From Microbacterium oleivorans (GTDB taxonomy: Bacteria; Actinomycetota; Actinomycetes; Actinomycetales; Microbacteriaceae), in NCBI RefSeq assembly GCF_023715745.1, contig NZ_JAMBOV010000001.1, forward strand, positions 186,001 to 250,000: a stretch of DNA of 64,000 nucleotides, read 5' to 3'. Of the stretch, positions 17,431-27,490 are shown piece after piece. Position numbers and translations under genes: made by a program. Each line of letters begins with the position of its first letter. Positions within the stretch are counted from its first letter, which is position 1. Below the pieces are notes generated by a model. That model saw nothing but the letters and a program-made list of their open reading frames with translations. It was not told where the DNA came from and searched no databases.

Positions 17431-19326
17431 TCAGCCGATCAGGCTCGGCTGCAGATCGCGCATCGTGCGTCGGAACGTCATCCGCGTCACGCCGGCGACG
17501 GCGAGCACCAGCGCACCGACGAGCCACGTCGCGAGGACCGCGGCATCCGCCCACGCCCGACCGGCCTGGCCGCCGTACATGACCTGCCGCATCGCGTCGA
17601 CGACGTAGCCCATCGGCAGCACGTGGTGCAGCGCGGCGAGCGGCGCCGGCAGCGTCTGCCAGGGGAAGGTCCCTCCGGCGGTGACGAGCTGCAGCACCAT
17701 CAGGACGAGACCGAGGAACTGCCCGACCGAGCCCAGCCACACGTTGAGCGCGAGGATGATCGCGGCGAAGGTGGCGGACGCGAGCAGGAGGATGCCGAGG
17801 GTCGGCAGCGGATGCGTGAACGAGAAGCCGAGCGCGATCGAGAGCACCCCGAACAGCGACACCATCTGCACGGCGCCGAGGGCGGCCGGCGTCAGCCAGC
17901 CCGCGATCGCGACGCGGACGGGGGAGCGGAGCGCCGTCACCGCGCGCCGCGAGACCGGCTTGACGATGAGGAACAGGGCATAGATGCCGATCCATCCGGC
18001 GAGGGCGGCGAAGAACGGCGCCAGTCCGGCGCCGTAGTTCTGCGCCTGGGTGAGCGAGTCCTCGGCGACGCCGACGGGGTCGGCGAGGGTCGCCGCCTGC
18101 GCGGCCCGGGTCGCGGCGCTGTCGTCGGGCAGCTGCTGCGCTCCGTCGCGCAGGGCGTCGCGGAGCGTGCCCGCACCGCCCTCGAGCCGGTGGATGCCGG
18201 TGACCAGCGAGTGTGCGCCGGTGTCGAGCTTCTGGGCCCCGGCATCCGCCGTCGCGAGGCCGTCGGCGAGGGTGTGCGCACCCGTCGAGGCACTCGCCGC
18301 CCCGCTCGCGAGCTTCGCGCTGCCGGAGGCCACCTGGGCGGCACCGTCGTCGAGCGCGTCGATCTGCGATACCGCCTGCTGCACGCGCGAGTCGAGGTCG
18401 GACACGCGGGCTCCGAGGGGATCGAGGACGCCCAGGACCTTCCTGATCTGCGCCTCATCGAGTCCCTGCGCCTCGAGTGCGCTCGTGAGGTCGGTGCGGA
18501 CGGTGGGGACAGCCGACGACACCCGATCGGCGGCCGACCCCACCCGGTCGGCGACGCTGCGGAGCGTCGCCGTGCCGCCCGACACCTGCTCGGCTCCGGA
18601 CGAGAGCGAGCGCAGGCCACCGGCGAGCGTGTCGACGCCGGACGCGAGCTCGGTCGCGCCGCTCTCGAGCTTCGTCGTGCCCTGCGCCAACGTGTGCGCT
18701 CCGTCGGCGAGGGTGTCGGCGCCGTCGCCCGCGGTCTTGAGGCCGTCGGTCAGTGTGCCGGCGCCGTCCGCGGCGTCGAGGAGCTTCACGCGGACCGTGT
18801 TCAGCGCATCGAGCATCGTCAGGCCGGCCTCGCGGACGACCTTCTCGCTGATCGTCGTCCGGATCCGCTCGACCGCCTGCGTGCCGATCGTCGAGGCGAG
18901 GTAGTTGTTGGCGTCGTTCGTCGTGAGGTCGATCTCGGCCTGCCGCGGGTGCGATGACGAGATCGAGGCGACGGCCGAGGTGAAGTCGGCGGGCAGCGTC
19001 ACGGCGAAGTCGAAGGAGCCCTCATCGAGGCCGCGGCGGGCACCGGCGGCATCCACCTCGTGCCAGTCGAAGCTGCCGTCCTCGAGGAGCGAGTCCGCGA
19101 CCTCGTCGCCGAGGTTGCGATCGCTGCCGTTGAGCGCGGCTCCGTCGTCGCTGACGACCAGAGCGACCGGGACCTGCGACAGGTTGCCGTACGGGTCCTG
19201 ATTGGCCCACAGGTAGAGCCCGCCGTAGAGGACGGGCACGAGGATCAGCGCGATCAGCGCGATGACGCGCATGCGGGTCGAGGTCAGTCGCCGCAGCTCG
19301 GCGGCGAACAGGGCGGGGATCTTCAC
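17431..19326 (-). CDS. YhgE/Pip-family ABC-2-type membrane protein
   Basis: A 631-residue YhgE/Pip protein. The N-terminal membrane helix (RVIALIALILVPVLYGGLYLW, about 20-40) precedes a large extracytoplasmic domain. Residues about 215-460 carry many LA(S/D)GA/LxxGxxxL-like repeats (TLADGAHTLAQGTTKLESGA and similar) typical of Pip proteins. Five to six C-terminal helices of the ABC-2 permease type follow (about 465-620). Relatives include phage-infection proteins and ESX/EsaA-like proteins; some act in drug export. The GTG start overlaps the upstream degenerate ABC gene (GTGA). It is the third gene of a TetR-ABC-like-YhgE operon, so control by that TetR is expected. Confidence 0.85.
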   Translation of the reverse strand: MKIPALFAAELRRLTSTRMRVIALIALILVPVLYGGLYLWANQDPYGNLSQVPVALVVSDDGAALNGSDRNLGDEVADSLLEDGSFDWHEVDAAGARRGLDEGSFDFAVTLPADFTSAVASISSSHPRQAEIDLTTNDANNYLASTIGTQAVERIRTTISEKVVREAGLTMLDALNTVRVKLLDAADGAGTLTDGLKTAGDGADTLADGAHTLAQGTTKLESGATELASGVDTLAGGLRSLSSGAEQVSGGTATLRSVADRVGSAADRVSSAVPTVRTDLTSALEAQGLDEAQIRKVLGVLDPLGARVSDLDSRVQQAVSQIDALDDGAAQVASGSAKLASGAASASTGAHTLADGLATADAGAQKLDTGAHSLVTGIHRLEGGAGTLRDALRDGAQQLPDDSAATRAAQAATLADPVGVAEDSLTQAQNYGAGLAPFFAALAGWIGIYALFLIVKPVSRRAVTALRSPVRVAIAGWLTPAALGAVQMVSLFGVLSIALGFSFTHPLPTLGILLLASATFAAIILALNVWLGSVGQFLGLVLMVLQLVTAGGTFPWQTLPAPLAALHHVLPMGYVVDAMRQVMYGGQAGRAWADAAVLATWLVGALVLAVAGVTRMTFRRTMRDLQPSLIG

Positions 19327-20027
19327 GAGCGGATGCTTCCGGTGGAACGGCGGGCGATGGCGGAGGCCGGGTGCCGACGCGACGCGCGCAGTCCGGCGGC
19401 GGCGCGGAGCCGTGGACGCCCCACGCGCGGACGCGCGGAGGTGGGGGCCAGGGCGGATGCCGAGGCGGTGCCGGCGATGACGAGAACGGCGAAACCGCGA
19501 CCCGCGAAGTCGGCGGCGATCCGCTGCCACTGGCGGGGATCGCCGCCGTGACGGTCGGGCGAGACGAGGACGAGCGCTTCGATCCCGCGGCGGAGGGCGG
19601 CGAGCTCGAGGAGCATGCGGATGCGGACGTCCGCCGCGACCTCGCCGATCGGCGTGCGGGTCAGGTGACGCCAGCCGTGCTCGTCGAGCCAGCGCCGGGC
19701 CGACAGCGGGTCGGCGCGCCGCCCTGCGAACATGAGCTCCTCCTCCACGACACCGACGACGGCGACGTCGGGCGCGGGATCGTTGACCTCGGGGGCGTCG
19801 ACGAGGGCCGCCACCCGGCGCAGACGACGGCCACCGCGGCGGCCGTCGAGGGTCACGCTGCCGGCATCCGGTCGCATCCGCCCCACCGCGACGAGACCGA
19901 GCACCGAGGGGCGCTGCTCGGTCTCGGCGGTCGCGAGCGTCACGCGCCCCGTCTCGACGGAGACCGAGGTGGGCGGGAGGACGCCGCCGTCTCTCCCCTT
20001 CGCGACTGCATCGAGATCGATCCTCAC
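19323..20027 (-). CDS. Degenerate ABC-ATPase-like protein
   Basis: A 234-residue protein laid out like an ABC nucleotide-binding domain but missing its catalytic motifs. The segment RMRPDAGSVTLDGRRGGR aligns with the post-Walker-A region of ABC ATPases. The preceding stretch, TLATAETEQRPSVLGL, lacks any GxxGxGKS/T. The expected Walker B reads EALVLVSPDRH without the D-E pair, and no LSGGQ is visible (IGEVAADVRIRMLLELAAL occupies that place). ATP hydrolysis is therefore unlikely. It lies between TetR and YhgE with 4-bp overlaps on both sides, where a working ATPase would normally sit. The C-terminal 40 residues are Arg/Ala-rich. The role is unknown; a regulatory or structural partner of the YhgE protein is possible. 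Confidence 0.65.
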   Translation of the reverse strand: MRIDLDAVAKGRDGGVLPPTSVSVETGRVTLATAETEQRPSVLGLVAVGRMRPDAGSVTLDGRRGGRRLRRVAALVDAPEVNDPAPDVAVVGVVEEELMFAGRRADPLSARRWLDEHGWRHLTRTPIGEVAADVRIRMLLELAALRRGIEALVLVSPDRHGGDPRQWQRIAADFAGRGFAVLVIAGTASASALAPTSARPRVGRPRLRAAAGLRASRRHPASAIARRSTGSIRS

Positions 20028-20635
20028 GCGCGCGCCTCCGTCAGCACCGCGTCGGCCTCACGCCACCCGAGTCCCGCGACGCCGAGGATGGCGCGGACGG
20101 CGACGCCCGCGGCATCCGGTCGGCTCGAATCCAGCCGCGTGATGACGGTGCGGGCCGCTTCTTCGACGAGGCGGGCGACCGTCGTGACGTGCAGGTCGCC
20201 GCGGAGCGTGCCCTCGCACCGTCCGCGGTCGACGATCTCGAGCACGCGCCGGCGCACCGGCGTGAGGATGGCGGCGGTCTCGCCGACGTGCGTGTCGTCG
20301 AGCGCGACGGCGGCGGCGAACTGCACGTGCGCGGCGCCCTCCCAGAGGGCGAGGGCGAGGCGAGCGAGCGCCAGGGGTGCCGGTCCCTCGTCGTCGACCG
20401 TGTCGGCGATGGCGTTGAAGCGCTCGGCGCCGGCGTGGATCATCTCTCGGATGAGGGCGTCACGGTCGTCGAAGTGGCTGTACAGGGCGCGGCGGCTGAG
20501 GCCGGCAGCGCGCGCGATCGTGTCGACGGAGGCGTTCGGATCCGCCGCGAGGGTCTGAGCGGCGGCGGACAGGAGGCCTGCCCGATTGGCGACGGCGTCG
20601 CGCCGGGGGCGGCGGGGGGAGGCGGTGTCGGTCAC
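20024..20635 (-). CDS. TetR-family transcriptional regulator
   Basis: A 203-residue TetR regulator. The N-terminal HTH (residues about 13-60) contains NRAGLLSAAAQTLAADPNAS, TIARAAGLSRRALYSHFDDR; the rest is the helical ligand-binding domain. Start: the GTG at 20635 is preferred because a -10 box (TACACT) lies exactly 6 nt upstream and a -35-like TTGCAC 18 nt before that, giving a leaderless message. Longer readings from 20671 or 20659 would place the start inside the operator. It is the first gene of the operon with the degenerate ABC and YhgE genes (overlap GTGA). Confidence 0.9.
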   Translation of the reverse strand: MTDTASPRRPRRDAVANRAGLLSAAAQTLAADPNASVDTIARAAGLSRRALYSHFDDRDALIREMIHAGAERFNAIADTVDDEGPAPLALARLALALWEGAAHVQFAAAVALDDTHVGETAAILTPVRRRVLEIVDRGRCEGTLRGDLHVTTVARLVEEAARTVITRLDSSRPDAAGVAVRAILGVAGLGWREADAVLTEARA

Positions 20636-20641
20636 GCCTCC

Positions 20642-20675
20642 AGTGTAGATATCTTGCACATACGTGTGCAAGATA
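20642..20675 (-). promoter_or_regulatory. TetR operator over the promoter of the YhgE operon
   Basis: A perfect inverted repeat with 11-bp arms, TATCTTGCACA and TGTGCAAGATA, separated by TACG, covers 20650-20675. It includes the -35-like TTGCAC (20671-20666) and the spacer; the -10 TACACT is at 20647-20642. TetR binding here would shut off its own operon. The site is 60 bp from the beta-galactosidase start on the other strand and could also affect that gene. Confidence 0.75.
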
Positions 20676-20704
20676 ACTCAGCGAACGCACAGCGCCGGCT
20701 TGAT

Positions 20705-20716
20705 GTAACCGTTTAC
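20705..20716 (+). promoter_or_regulatory. Possible LacI-type operator upstream of beta-galactosidase
   Basis: GTAACCGTTTAC is an imperfect inverted repeat (GTAA/TTAC arms around CCGT) 19 bp before the GH35 start codon. It resembles the GTAAACGTT half-sites used by actinobacterial LacI proteins and the site before the fucosidase gene (43562-43573). No regulator is adjacent. Confidence 0.35.
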
Positions 20717-20734
20717 CGGCGATACCGTCGCCCG

Positions 20735-23020
20735 ATGCGCGCCGCCGACCGTCCCGCCGACCTTCGCCGTGATCTCGTCGTCTCGGGGGAGATCCACTAC
20801 TTCCGTCTCGATCCCGCCGAGTGGGCCGACCGACTCGACACCGCCCTGCGCACCGGCGTGACGGCGATCGCGACCTACGTCCCGTGGCTCGTCCACGAAC
20901 TGCCCGACGGCTCCTTCGACTTCGGCGAGCGGCATCCTCACCTCGACCTGAGCCGCTTCCTCGGTCTGTGCGCGGAGCGCGGCCTGGCGGTCATCGCGCG
21001 GCCCGGCCCGTTCGTGATGGCCGAGTTGAAGAACGAGGGCCTCGGCTACTCCGTGCTGCGGCGGCATCCCGAGATCCGCGCGATCGGCTGGGACGGGCAG
21101 ACGCGGCCCGAGATGATCGTCGACTACCTCCACCCCGCCTACCTCGCGGCCGCCGACGGCTGGTTCGACGCCGTGATCCCCCTTCTTGCGGCGCGCACGG
21201 TCCACCGCGGCGGTCCGATCGTCGGCATCCAGCTCGACAACGAGATCGGGATGCTGCCCTGGGTGACGAACAGCCCCGACCTCTCGGACCGGACCGTCGC
21301 GGAGCTCGTGCAGAGCCTCATCGCGGCGAGCTCGTCGGCGGCTGTCCAGGCCCGGTACAGCGTCGGCGCGACATCCTTCCATGTGGCGGACCCGGAGACG
21401 TGGGGCCCGGCGCTCCGCTCGCCCGTCGAGGAGCAGGTGCTCGCGCTGCACCGTGACCTCGGCCGCTTCACGCGCGACCGCTACGCCCGCTATGTGCAGC
21501 ACCTTCGGGACGGCGTGCGCGCCCGCGGCGTCGGTGACGACGTGCCGCTGCTCGTGAACGTCCACGGGTGCTGGGGGGAGCGCGCCACGATGTTCCCCCT
21601 CGGGATCTCGCAGCTGCACCGCACGTGGTCCGATGGGGCGACCTTCCCCGGCACCGACATCTACATCGGCGACCTCGACCTCGACACCCTCCCGGGGCTG
21701 TGGGCGTCGACGGCGTTCCTCGCGGCGACCTGCCGGGAAGATCAGCCGTACGGAGTGCTCGAGTTCGAGGTCGGGTCGGGGGACTACGGCGAGGCCCTCG
21801 ACGTCACGACCGGGCCCGAGGCCGCGGGGCTCAAGTTGCAGCTCGCCATCGCGCAGGGCAGCTCGCTCGTCAACTACTACCTGCTGGCGGGCGGCCGGAA
21901 CCCTGCGCTGTTCGAACCCGTCGGCGACGGCAACGACCGCATCGCCTTCACGGGCGAGCGGCACGGGTTCGCGGCGCCGATCCGGCCCGAGGGCGACCTC
22001 GCCCCCTGGTTCGCCGAGACCGTGCACCTGACCGAGGCGGTGACGGACGCCGCCGAGCTGCTGCGCGCGGCGCGGCCCGAGCGCCCGCCGGTGACGATCG
22101 GATTCGTCGTCGACCACTACATGACCGAGTACCGCTACCCGGGGTCGCCTCGCGAGGCGGAGTTCGTCGCCGAGCTCGAACGCTTCCGCGGTTCGGGTCC
22201 GCGCGAGATCATGACCCGCGCGCTCGCGGTCGGCGGATACGCACCCGACGCGACCCTGATCGACGGACCGGACGCGTTCGCCGACCTGCCGAACGACCGG
22301 GTGCTCGCGCTGGCCCCGACGCCGTTCCTCGACGACGACGTCCAGGGCGCCCTCGCCGACTGGGTGCGTCGCGGCGGCCGATTGCTGCTGAGCGGGCCGA
22401 TTCCCCAGCACGACATGGAGGGGCGACCCGCGACCGCCCTGCTGGACGCGCTCGGACTGGATGCCGGCGTGCGCGACGAATCGGGTCTGCACGCCATGAC
22501 CTACGCGGCGACACCCGGCCGCACGCCCTTCGTCGCCCCCACGGCGACCGCCGACGGCCCGGTCTGGCGCGGTGCCGAGGTCGCCGTCGGGTTCGCTCAG
22601 CCGCTCATCGCGCGTCGAGCGGATGCCGGTGTCACGCCGCTCGCGCACCTCGCCCGCAGCGGCGAGCCCTGCGTCGTCGAGGTGCCGCTCGGCGCCGGGC
22701 GCGTCGTGGTGGCGGCGACGGACCTGCCGTGTCTGCCGGAGATCTGGGACGCCCTGCTCGCACGCCTCGACGCCGCGCCCGCCGTCCGGGTCACGTCGGA
22801 CAGCCGCGGCGTCGTCGTGGTGCCGTGCCGCACCTCGGACGGCGTCGAGCTCGTGCACGTCATCAACGTGTCGCCGTGGGACACCTCGGTCGCGCTCGAA
22901 CGCGACGGGAGACCGCTGACCGACGAGCCGTTCGCGCTCGCGCGGCGCAGCGGGACGTGGCTCGTCCGTCACCCCGGTGAGACGGCGGCGCGCCTCGCCT
23001 ACCGCGGTCTCCGGGACTGA
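20735..23020 (+). CDS. Beta-galactosidase, glycoside hydrolase family 35
   Basis: A 761-residue GH35-type enzyme that removes terminal beta-galactosyl residues. The N-terminal (beta/alpha)8 barrel begins SGEIHYFRLDPAEWADRL and continues with TYVPWLVHE and ARPGPFVMAE. The general acid is Glu170 in IQLDNEIG; the nucleophile lies in VLEFEVGSG (Glu343 or Glu345). C-terminal beta domains follow (about 450-760). There is no signal peptide, so the enzyme is probably cytoplasmic and acts on imported oligosaccharides. The ATG at 20735 gives the canonical family start; no strong ribosome-binding site is visible. It is convergent with argG after 9 nt. Confidence 0.85.
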   Translation: MRAADRPADLRRDLVVSGEIHYFRLDPAEWADRLDTALRTGVTAIATYVPWLVHELPDGSFDFGERHPHLDLSRFLGLCAERGLAVIARPGPFVMAELKNEGLGYSVLRRHPEIRAIGWDGQTRPEMIVDYLHPAYLAAADGWFDAVIPLLAARTVHRGGPIVGIQLDNEIGMLPWVTNSPDLSDRTVAELVQSLIAASSSAAVQARYSVGATSFHVADPETWGPALRSPVEEQVLALHRDLGRFTRDRYARYVQHLRDGVRARGVGDDVPLLVNVHGCWGERATMFPLGISQLHRTWSDGATFPGTDIYIGDLDLDTLPGLWASTAFLAATCREDQPYGVLEFEVGSGDYGEALDVTTGPEAAGLKLQLAIAQGSSLVNYYLLAGGRNPALFEPVGDGNDRIAFTGERHGFAAPIRPEGDLAPWFAETVHLTEAVTDAAELLRAARPERPPVTIGFVVDHYMTEYRYPGSPREAEFVAELERFRGSGPREIMTRALAVGGYAPDATLIDGPDAFADLPNDRVLALAPTPFLDDDVQGALADWVRRGGRLLLSGPIPQHDMEGRPATALLDALGLDAGVRDESGLHAMTYAATPGRTPFVAPTATADGPVWRGAEVAVGFAQPLIARRADAGVTPLAHLARSGEPCVVEVPLGAGRVVVAATDLPCLPEIWDALLARLDAAPAVRVTSDSRGVVVVPCRTSDGVELVHVINVSPWDTSVALERDGRPLTDEPFALARRSGTWLVRHPGETAARLAYRGLRD

Positions 23021-23029
23021 GACTCGCGG

Positions 23030-24514
<1,485 letters not shown>

Positions 24515-24619
24515 TTACGCCCCGGCCGCGCAGCGGAGATCCGCCCGACGCGCCGGTGAGCGGATGCTGCGGCGCCGCGTGTCTGCGAAGATCCCGTCGT
24601 TCGGCACGGGGTGCCGAGA

Positions 24620-24635
24620 TGTGAGTGCTCACATG
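24620..24635 (+). promoter_or_regulatory. LacI-type operator 1
   Basis: ATGTGAG-TG-CTCACAT is an inverted repeat with perfect 7-bp arms that matches the TGTGAnnnnTCACA pattern. It probably binds the LacI regulator encoded at the end of the operon (31119-32126). Confidence 0.6.
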
Positions 24636-24699
24636 GGAGCGAGTCGCCACGAAGAAGACCCGGGCACCCGCCTCCGACGCCGGCGCTGCGTTACCGGAA

Positions 24700-24713
24700 T
24701 GTTATCGCTCACA
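24700..24713 (-). promoter_or_regulatory. LacI-type operator 2 (lacO-like)
   Basis: On the minus strand this reads TTGTGAGCGATAACATT, very close to the E. coli lac operator half (TTGTGAGCGGATAACAA). On the plus strand it is TGTTATCGCTCACA, fitting TGTkAnnnnTCACA. Confidence 0.6.
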
Positions 24714-24730
24714 ATCTAGCGCTGCGAGAA

Positions 24731-24746
24731 ATGTGAAGGCTAACAT
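24731..24746 (+). promoter_or_regulatory. LacI-type operator 3
   Basis: ATGTGAAGGCTAACAT reads TGTTAGCCTTCACA on the minus strand, again matching TGTkAnnnnTCACA. Its centre is about 33 bp from that of operator 2, so cooperative binding on nearly the same helix face is possible. Confidence 0.5.
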
Positions 24747-24816
24747 TCGAGCATCCGAGAGCCAGGGCGGCCCGGAACACCGGCGGTGAGCCGGACCCGA
24801 ACAAGGAGGTTTTGGG

Positions 24817-25806
24817 ATGAAGAAGAGCGTTTTCGCGGCAGCGGCCATGCTGGGGGCATTCGCGCTCGTCGCAACCGGCTGCGCAGGCGGTGCAGCACCC
24901 GGTGCCGGTGGCAACGGCGGTGGCGGTGGTGACGACGTCATCAAGGTCGGCTTCGCACAGACCGGATCCGAGTCGGGCTGGCGCGCCGCCAACACCGAGT
25001 CGATGAAGAATGCCTTCTCGGCGGAGAACGGCTTCGAGCTGATCTTCAACGCGGCCGACAACAAGCAGGAGGCGCAGATCTCCGCCGTCCGCAACTTCAT
25101 CAACCAGGGTGTCGACGCCATCGTCATCGCCCCCATCACGGTCGACGGCTGGGACGACGTCCTGACCGAGGCGAAGGATGCCGGAATCCCCGTCATCCTC
25201 GAAGACCGCACCGTCTCGGCCAGCGACGACCTCTACGCCTCGTGGGTCGGCCTCGACTTCGAGCAGGAGGGTCGCACCGCCGGCGAGTGGGTCAAGGAGA
25301 ACTTCGACGGCAAGGGCGCGAACCTCGTCGTCCTGGAGGGCACGACCGGTTCGTCGGCCGCGCTCGACCGGGCGACGGGCTTCAACGAGGCGATCGAAGG
25401 CACCGACGTCAACGTGCTCGACTCGCAGACCGGCGACTTCACCCGTGACGGCGGCAAGAAGGTCATGGAGGGCTACCTCCAGAAGTACGGCAAGGACATC
25501 AACGTCTTGTTCGCGCACAACGACGACATGGGCCTGGGTGCGCTCGACGCCATCAAGGCCGCCGGTCTGACCCCCGGCAAGGACATCCAGATCGTCACGA
25601 TCGACGCGGTGAAGGACGGCATGACCGCCCTCGCGAGCGGCGAGTTCAACTTCATCGTCGAGTGCAACCCGCTCCTCGGTGACAAGGCCGCCGAGCTCGT
25701 CAAGGCCGTCGTCGCCGGCGACGAGGTCGAGAAGCGCACGATCGTCGAGGACCAGTCGTTCACGCAGGAGCAGGCCGCCGAGGTCCTCGACTCCCGCCCC
25801 TACTGA
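24817..25806 (+). CDS. Sugar ABC transporter substrate-binding lipoprotein (YtfQ-like)
   Basis: A 329-residue periplasmic-binding-protein-like lipoprotein. The signal peptide ends at the lipobox ATGC (Cys22), and a Gly/Ala-rich linker (23-40) leads to the binding domain. VGFAQTGSESGWRAANTES, APITVDGWDDVL, SQTGDFTRDGGKKVMEGY-like and LFAHNDDMGLGALDAIK match E. coli YtfQ (GafA), the galactofuranose-binding protein, closely. Uptake of galactofuranose or galactose-like pentose/hexose furanoses is therefore likely. It has a strong AAGGAGG ribosome-binding site and three LacI-type operators upstream. A hairpin follows the gene (25844-25876). Confidence 0.88.
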   Translation: MKKSVFAAAAMLGAFALVATGCAGGAAPGAGGNGGGGGDDVIKVGFAQTGSESGWRAANTESMKNAFSAENGFELIFNAADNKQEAQISAVRNFINQGVDAIVIAPITVDGWDDVLTEAKDAGIPVILEDRTVSASDDLYASWVGLDFEQEGRTAGEWVKENFDGKGANLVVLEGTTGSSAALDRATGFNEAIEGTDVNVLDSQTGDFTRDGGKKVMEGYLQKYGKDINVLFAHNDDMGLGALDAIKAAGLTPGKDIQIVTIDAVKDGMTALASGEFNFIVECNPLLGDKAAELVKAVVAGDEVEKRTIVEDQSFTQEQAAEVLDSRPY

Positions 25807-25843
25807 TCGACGAAACCCCACGGTCCGTACGGATCACCGAACC

Positions 25844-25876
25844 ACCGCCGGGGACCGGATTCCGGTCCCCGGCGGT
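25844..25876 (+). terminator. Intercistronic hairpin between binding protein and ATPase genes
   Basis: A 15-bp perfect stem (ACCGCCGGGGACCGG with CCGGTCCCCGGCGGT) closes a 3-nt loop (ATT) 38 nt after the solute-binding-protein stop. There is no T tract. It probably stabilises the 3' end of the binding-protein mRNA or lets only part of the transcripts continue, raising binding-protein levels over the ATPase and permeases. Confidence 0.7.
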
Positions 25877-25897
25877 CACCACGGAAAGGTGCGCGTC

Positions 25898-27490
25898 ATG
25901 GTCGATGTCGCAGCCACGCCGGAGTCCCCGGCCACCGTCCCCGCGCACGACGAGGTCGTGCGGATGCGGGACGTCACCATCCGGTTCCCCGGCGTCCTCG
26001 CCCTGGACCGGGTCGACCTGACGCTGCGGGCCGGCGAGGTCCACACCCTCATGGGTGAGAACGGCGCCGGCAAGTCGACCCTCATCAAGGCGCTGACCGG
26101 TGTCTACGCCATCGACGGCGGGACGATCGAGGTGACCGGCGAGCAGCGGGTGTTCCGCTCGACGGCCGACGCCGAGGCATCCGGGATCTCCACGGTCTAC
26201 CAGGAGGTCAACCTCTGCACCAACCTCTCGGTCGGCGAGAACGTCATGCTCGGGCGCGAGGTGCGCCGGGCCGGCTTCATCGACTGGCGTGCCACCCACC
26301 GCGAGGCGACGCGCTACCTCGCCGCTCTCGGGCTCGACATCGATCCGCGCTCGGCGCTCGCCTCGCACTCGATCGCCGTCCAGCAGCTCGTCGCCATCAG
26401 CCGCGCGACCGTCGCCGACGCCCGCGTGCTCGTCCTCGACGAGCCGACGTCGAGCCTCGACCGCAGCGAGGTCGAGCAGCTGTTCGCCGTCGTCCGGGGC
26501 CTTCGCGACCGCGGCGTCGCCATCCTCTTCGTCACGCACTTCCTCGATCAGGTCTACGAGATCTCCGACCGCCTGACGGTGCTGCGCAACGGCCAGCTCG
26601 TGGGGGAGTACCTGCCCGCCGAGCTTCCCCGCGGCGAGCTCATCGCCAAGATGATCGGCCGGCAGCTCGACGAGCTCGAGGCCCTCTCGCGGACCTCCGA
26701 GCGCGAGATCGACCGCACTGCGACGCCGGTCCTGCGGATCGACGGTCTCGGACGCAAGAACGTCATCGAGCCGGTCGACATGGAGGTCTACGAGGGCGAA
26801 GTGGTCGGCATCGCGGGCCTGCTCGGCTCGGGGCGGAGCGAACTCGTCCGTCTCGTCTACGGCGCCGACCGCGCCGACGCGGGTACCCACGAGGTGCGGG
26901 GGGATGCCGCCCGCATCACCAACCCGCGAAACGCCATCGACAAGCGCATCGCCTTCTCGAGCGAGGACCGTCGCGCCGAGGGGATCATCGCCGACCTCAC
27001 CGTCGCCGAGAACATCGTCCTCGGCATCCAGGCCAAGCGCGGCGCGATGCGTCCCATCGGTAAGGCCGAGCGCGACGCCATCGTCTCCGAGTACATCTCC
27101 GCGCTCGGCGTCCGCCCCGCCGACCCGAACGCGCTCGTGCGCAACCTCTCGGGCGGCAACCAGCAGAAGGTGCTGCTCGCGCGGTGGCTCGCGACGGCGC
27201 CGCAGCTGATCATCCTCGACGAGCCCACGCGCGGCATCGACGTCGGCGCGAAGGCCGACATCCAGCGCAAGGTCGCCGAGCTCTCGGCGGAGGGTCTCTC
27301 CGTCGTCTTCATCTCCTCGGAGCTCGAGGAGGTCGTCCGCATCGCGCAGCGCATCGTGGTGCTGCGCGACCGTTCTAAGATCGGCGAACTGGACGCCACC
27401 GACGTGACGGTCGACGACCTCGTCGCCCTCATCGCGCAAGAGTCCGGCGAGACGACGACGTCTCGCCTCAACCCGGAGACAGCGGCATGA
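25898..27490 (+). CDS. Sugar ABC transporter ATP-binding protein (YtfR-like)
   Basis: A 530-residue double ATPase of the ribose/galactofuranose (Carb2) class. The first nucleotide-binding domain has GENGAGKST, a signature region HSIAVQQLVAISRA (a degenerate LSGGQ, usual for domain 1 in this class), and VLVLDEPTSSLD. The second has GLLGSGRSE (atypical Walker A, normal for this class), NLSGGNQQKVLLARWL and LIILDEPTRGID. It energises import by the adjacent permeases. The ATG at 25898 gives the family start. It overlaps the permease gene by 4 bp. Confidence 0.92.
   Translation: MVDVAATPESPATVPAHDEVVRMRDVTIRFPGVLALDRVDLTLRAGEVHTLMGENGAGKSTLIKALTGVYAIDGGTIEVTGEQRVFRSTADAEASGISTVYQEVNLCTNLSVGENVMLGREVRRAGFIDWRATHREATRYLAALGLDIDPRSALASHSIAVQQLVAISRATVADARVLVLDEPTSSLDRSEVEQLFAVVRGLRDRGVAILFVTHFLDQVYEISDRLTVLRNGQLVGEYLPAELPRGELIAKMIGRQLDELEALSRTSEREIDRTATPVLRIDGLGRKNVIEPVDMEVYEGEVVGIAGLLGSGRSELVRLVYGADRADAGTHEVRGDAARITNPRNAIDKRIAFSSEDRRAEGIIADLTVAENIVLGIQAKRGAMRPIGKAERDAIVSEYISALGVRPADPNALVRNLSGGNQQKVLLARWLATAPQLIILDEPTRGIDVGAKADIQRKVAELSAEGLSVVFISSELEEVVRIAQRIVVLRDRSKIGELDATDVTVDDLVALIAQESGETTTSRLNPETAA

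Noticed and set aside
20024..20671. TetR translation from the TTG at 20671
   Set aside because: It would start inside the operator and upstream of the -10; the GTG at 20635 fits a leaderless promoter.
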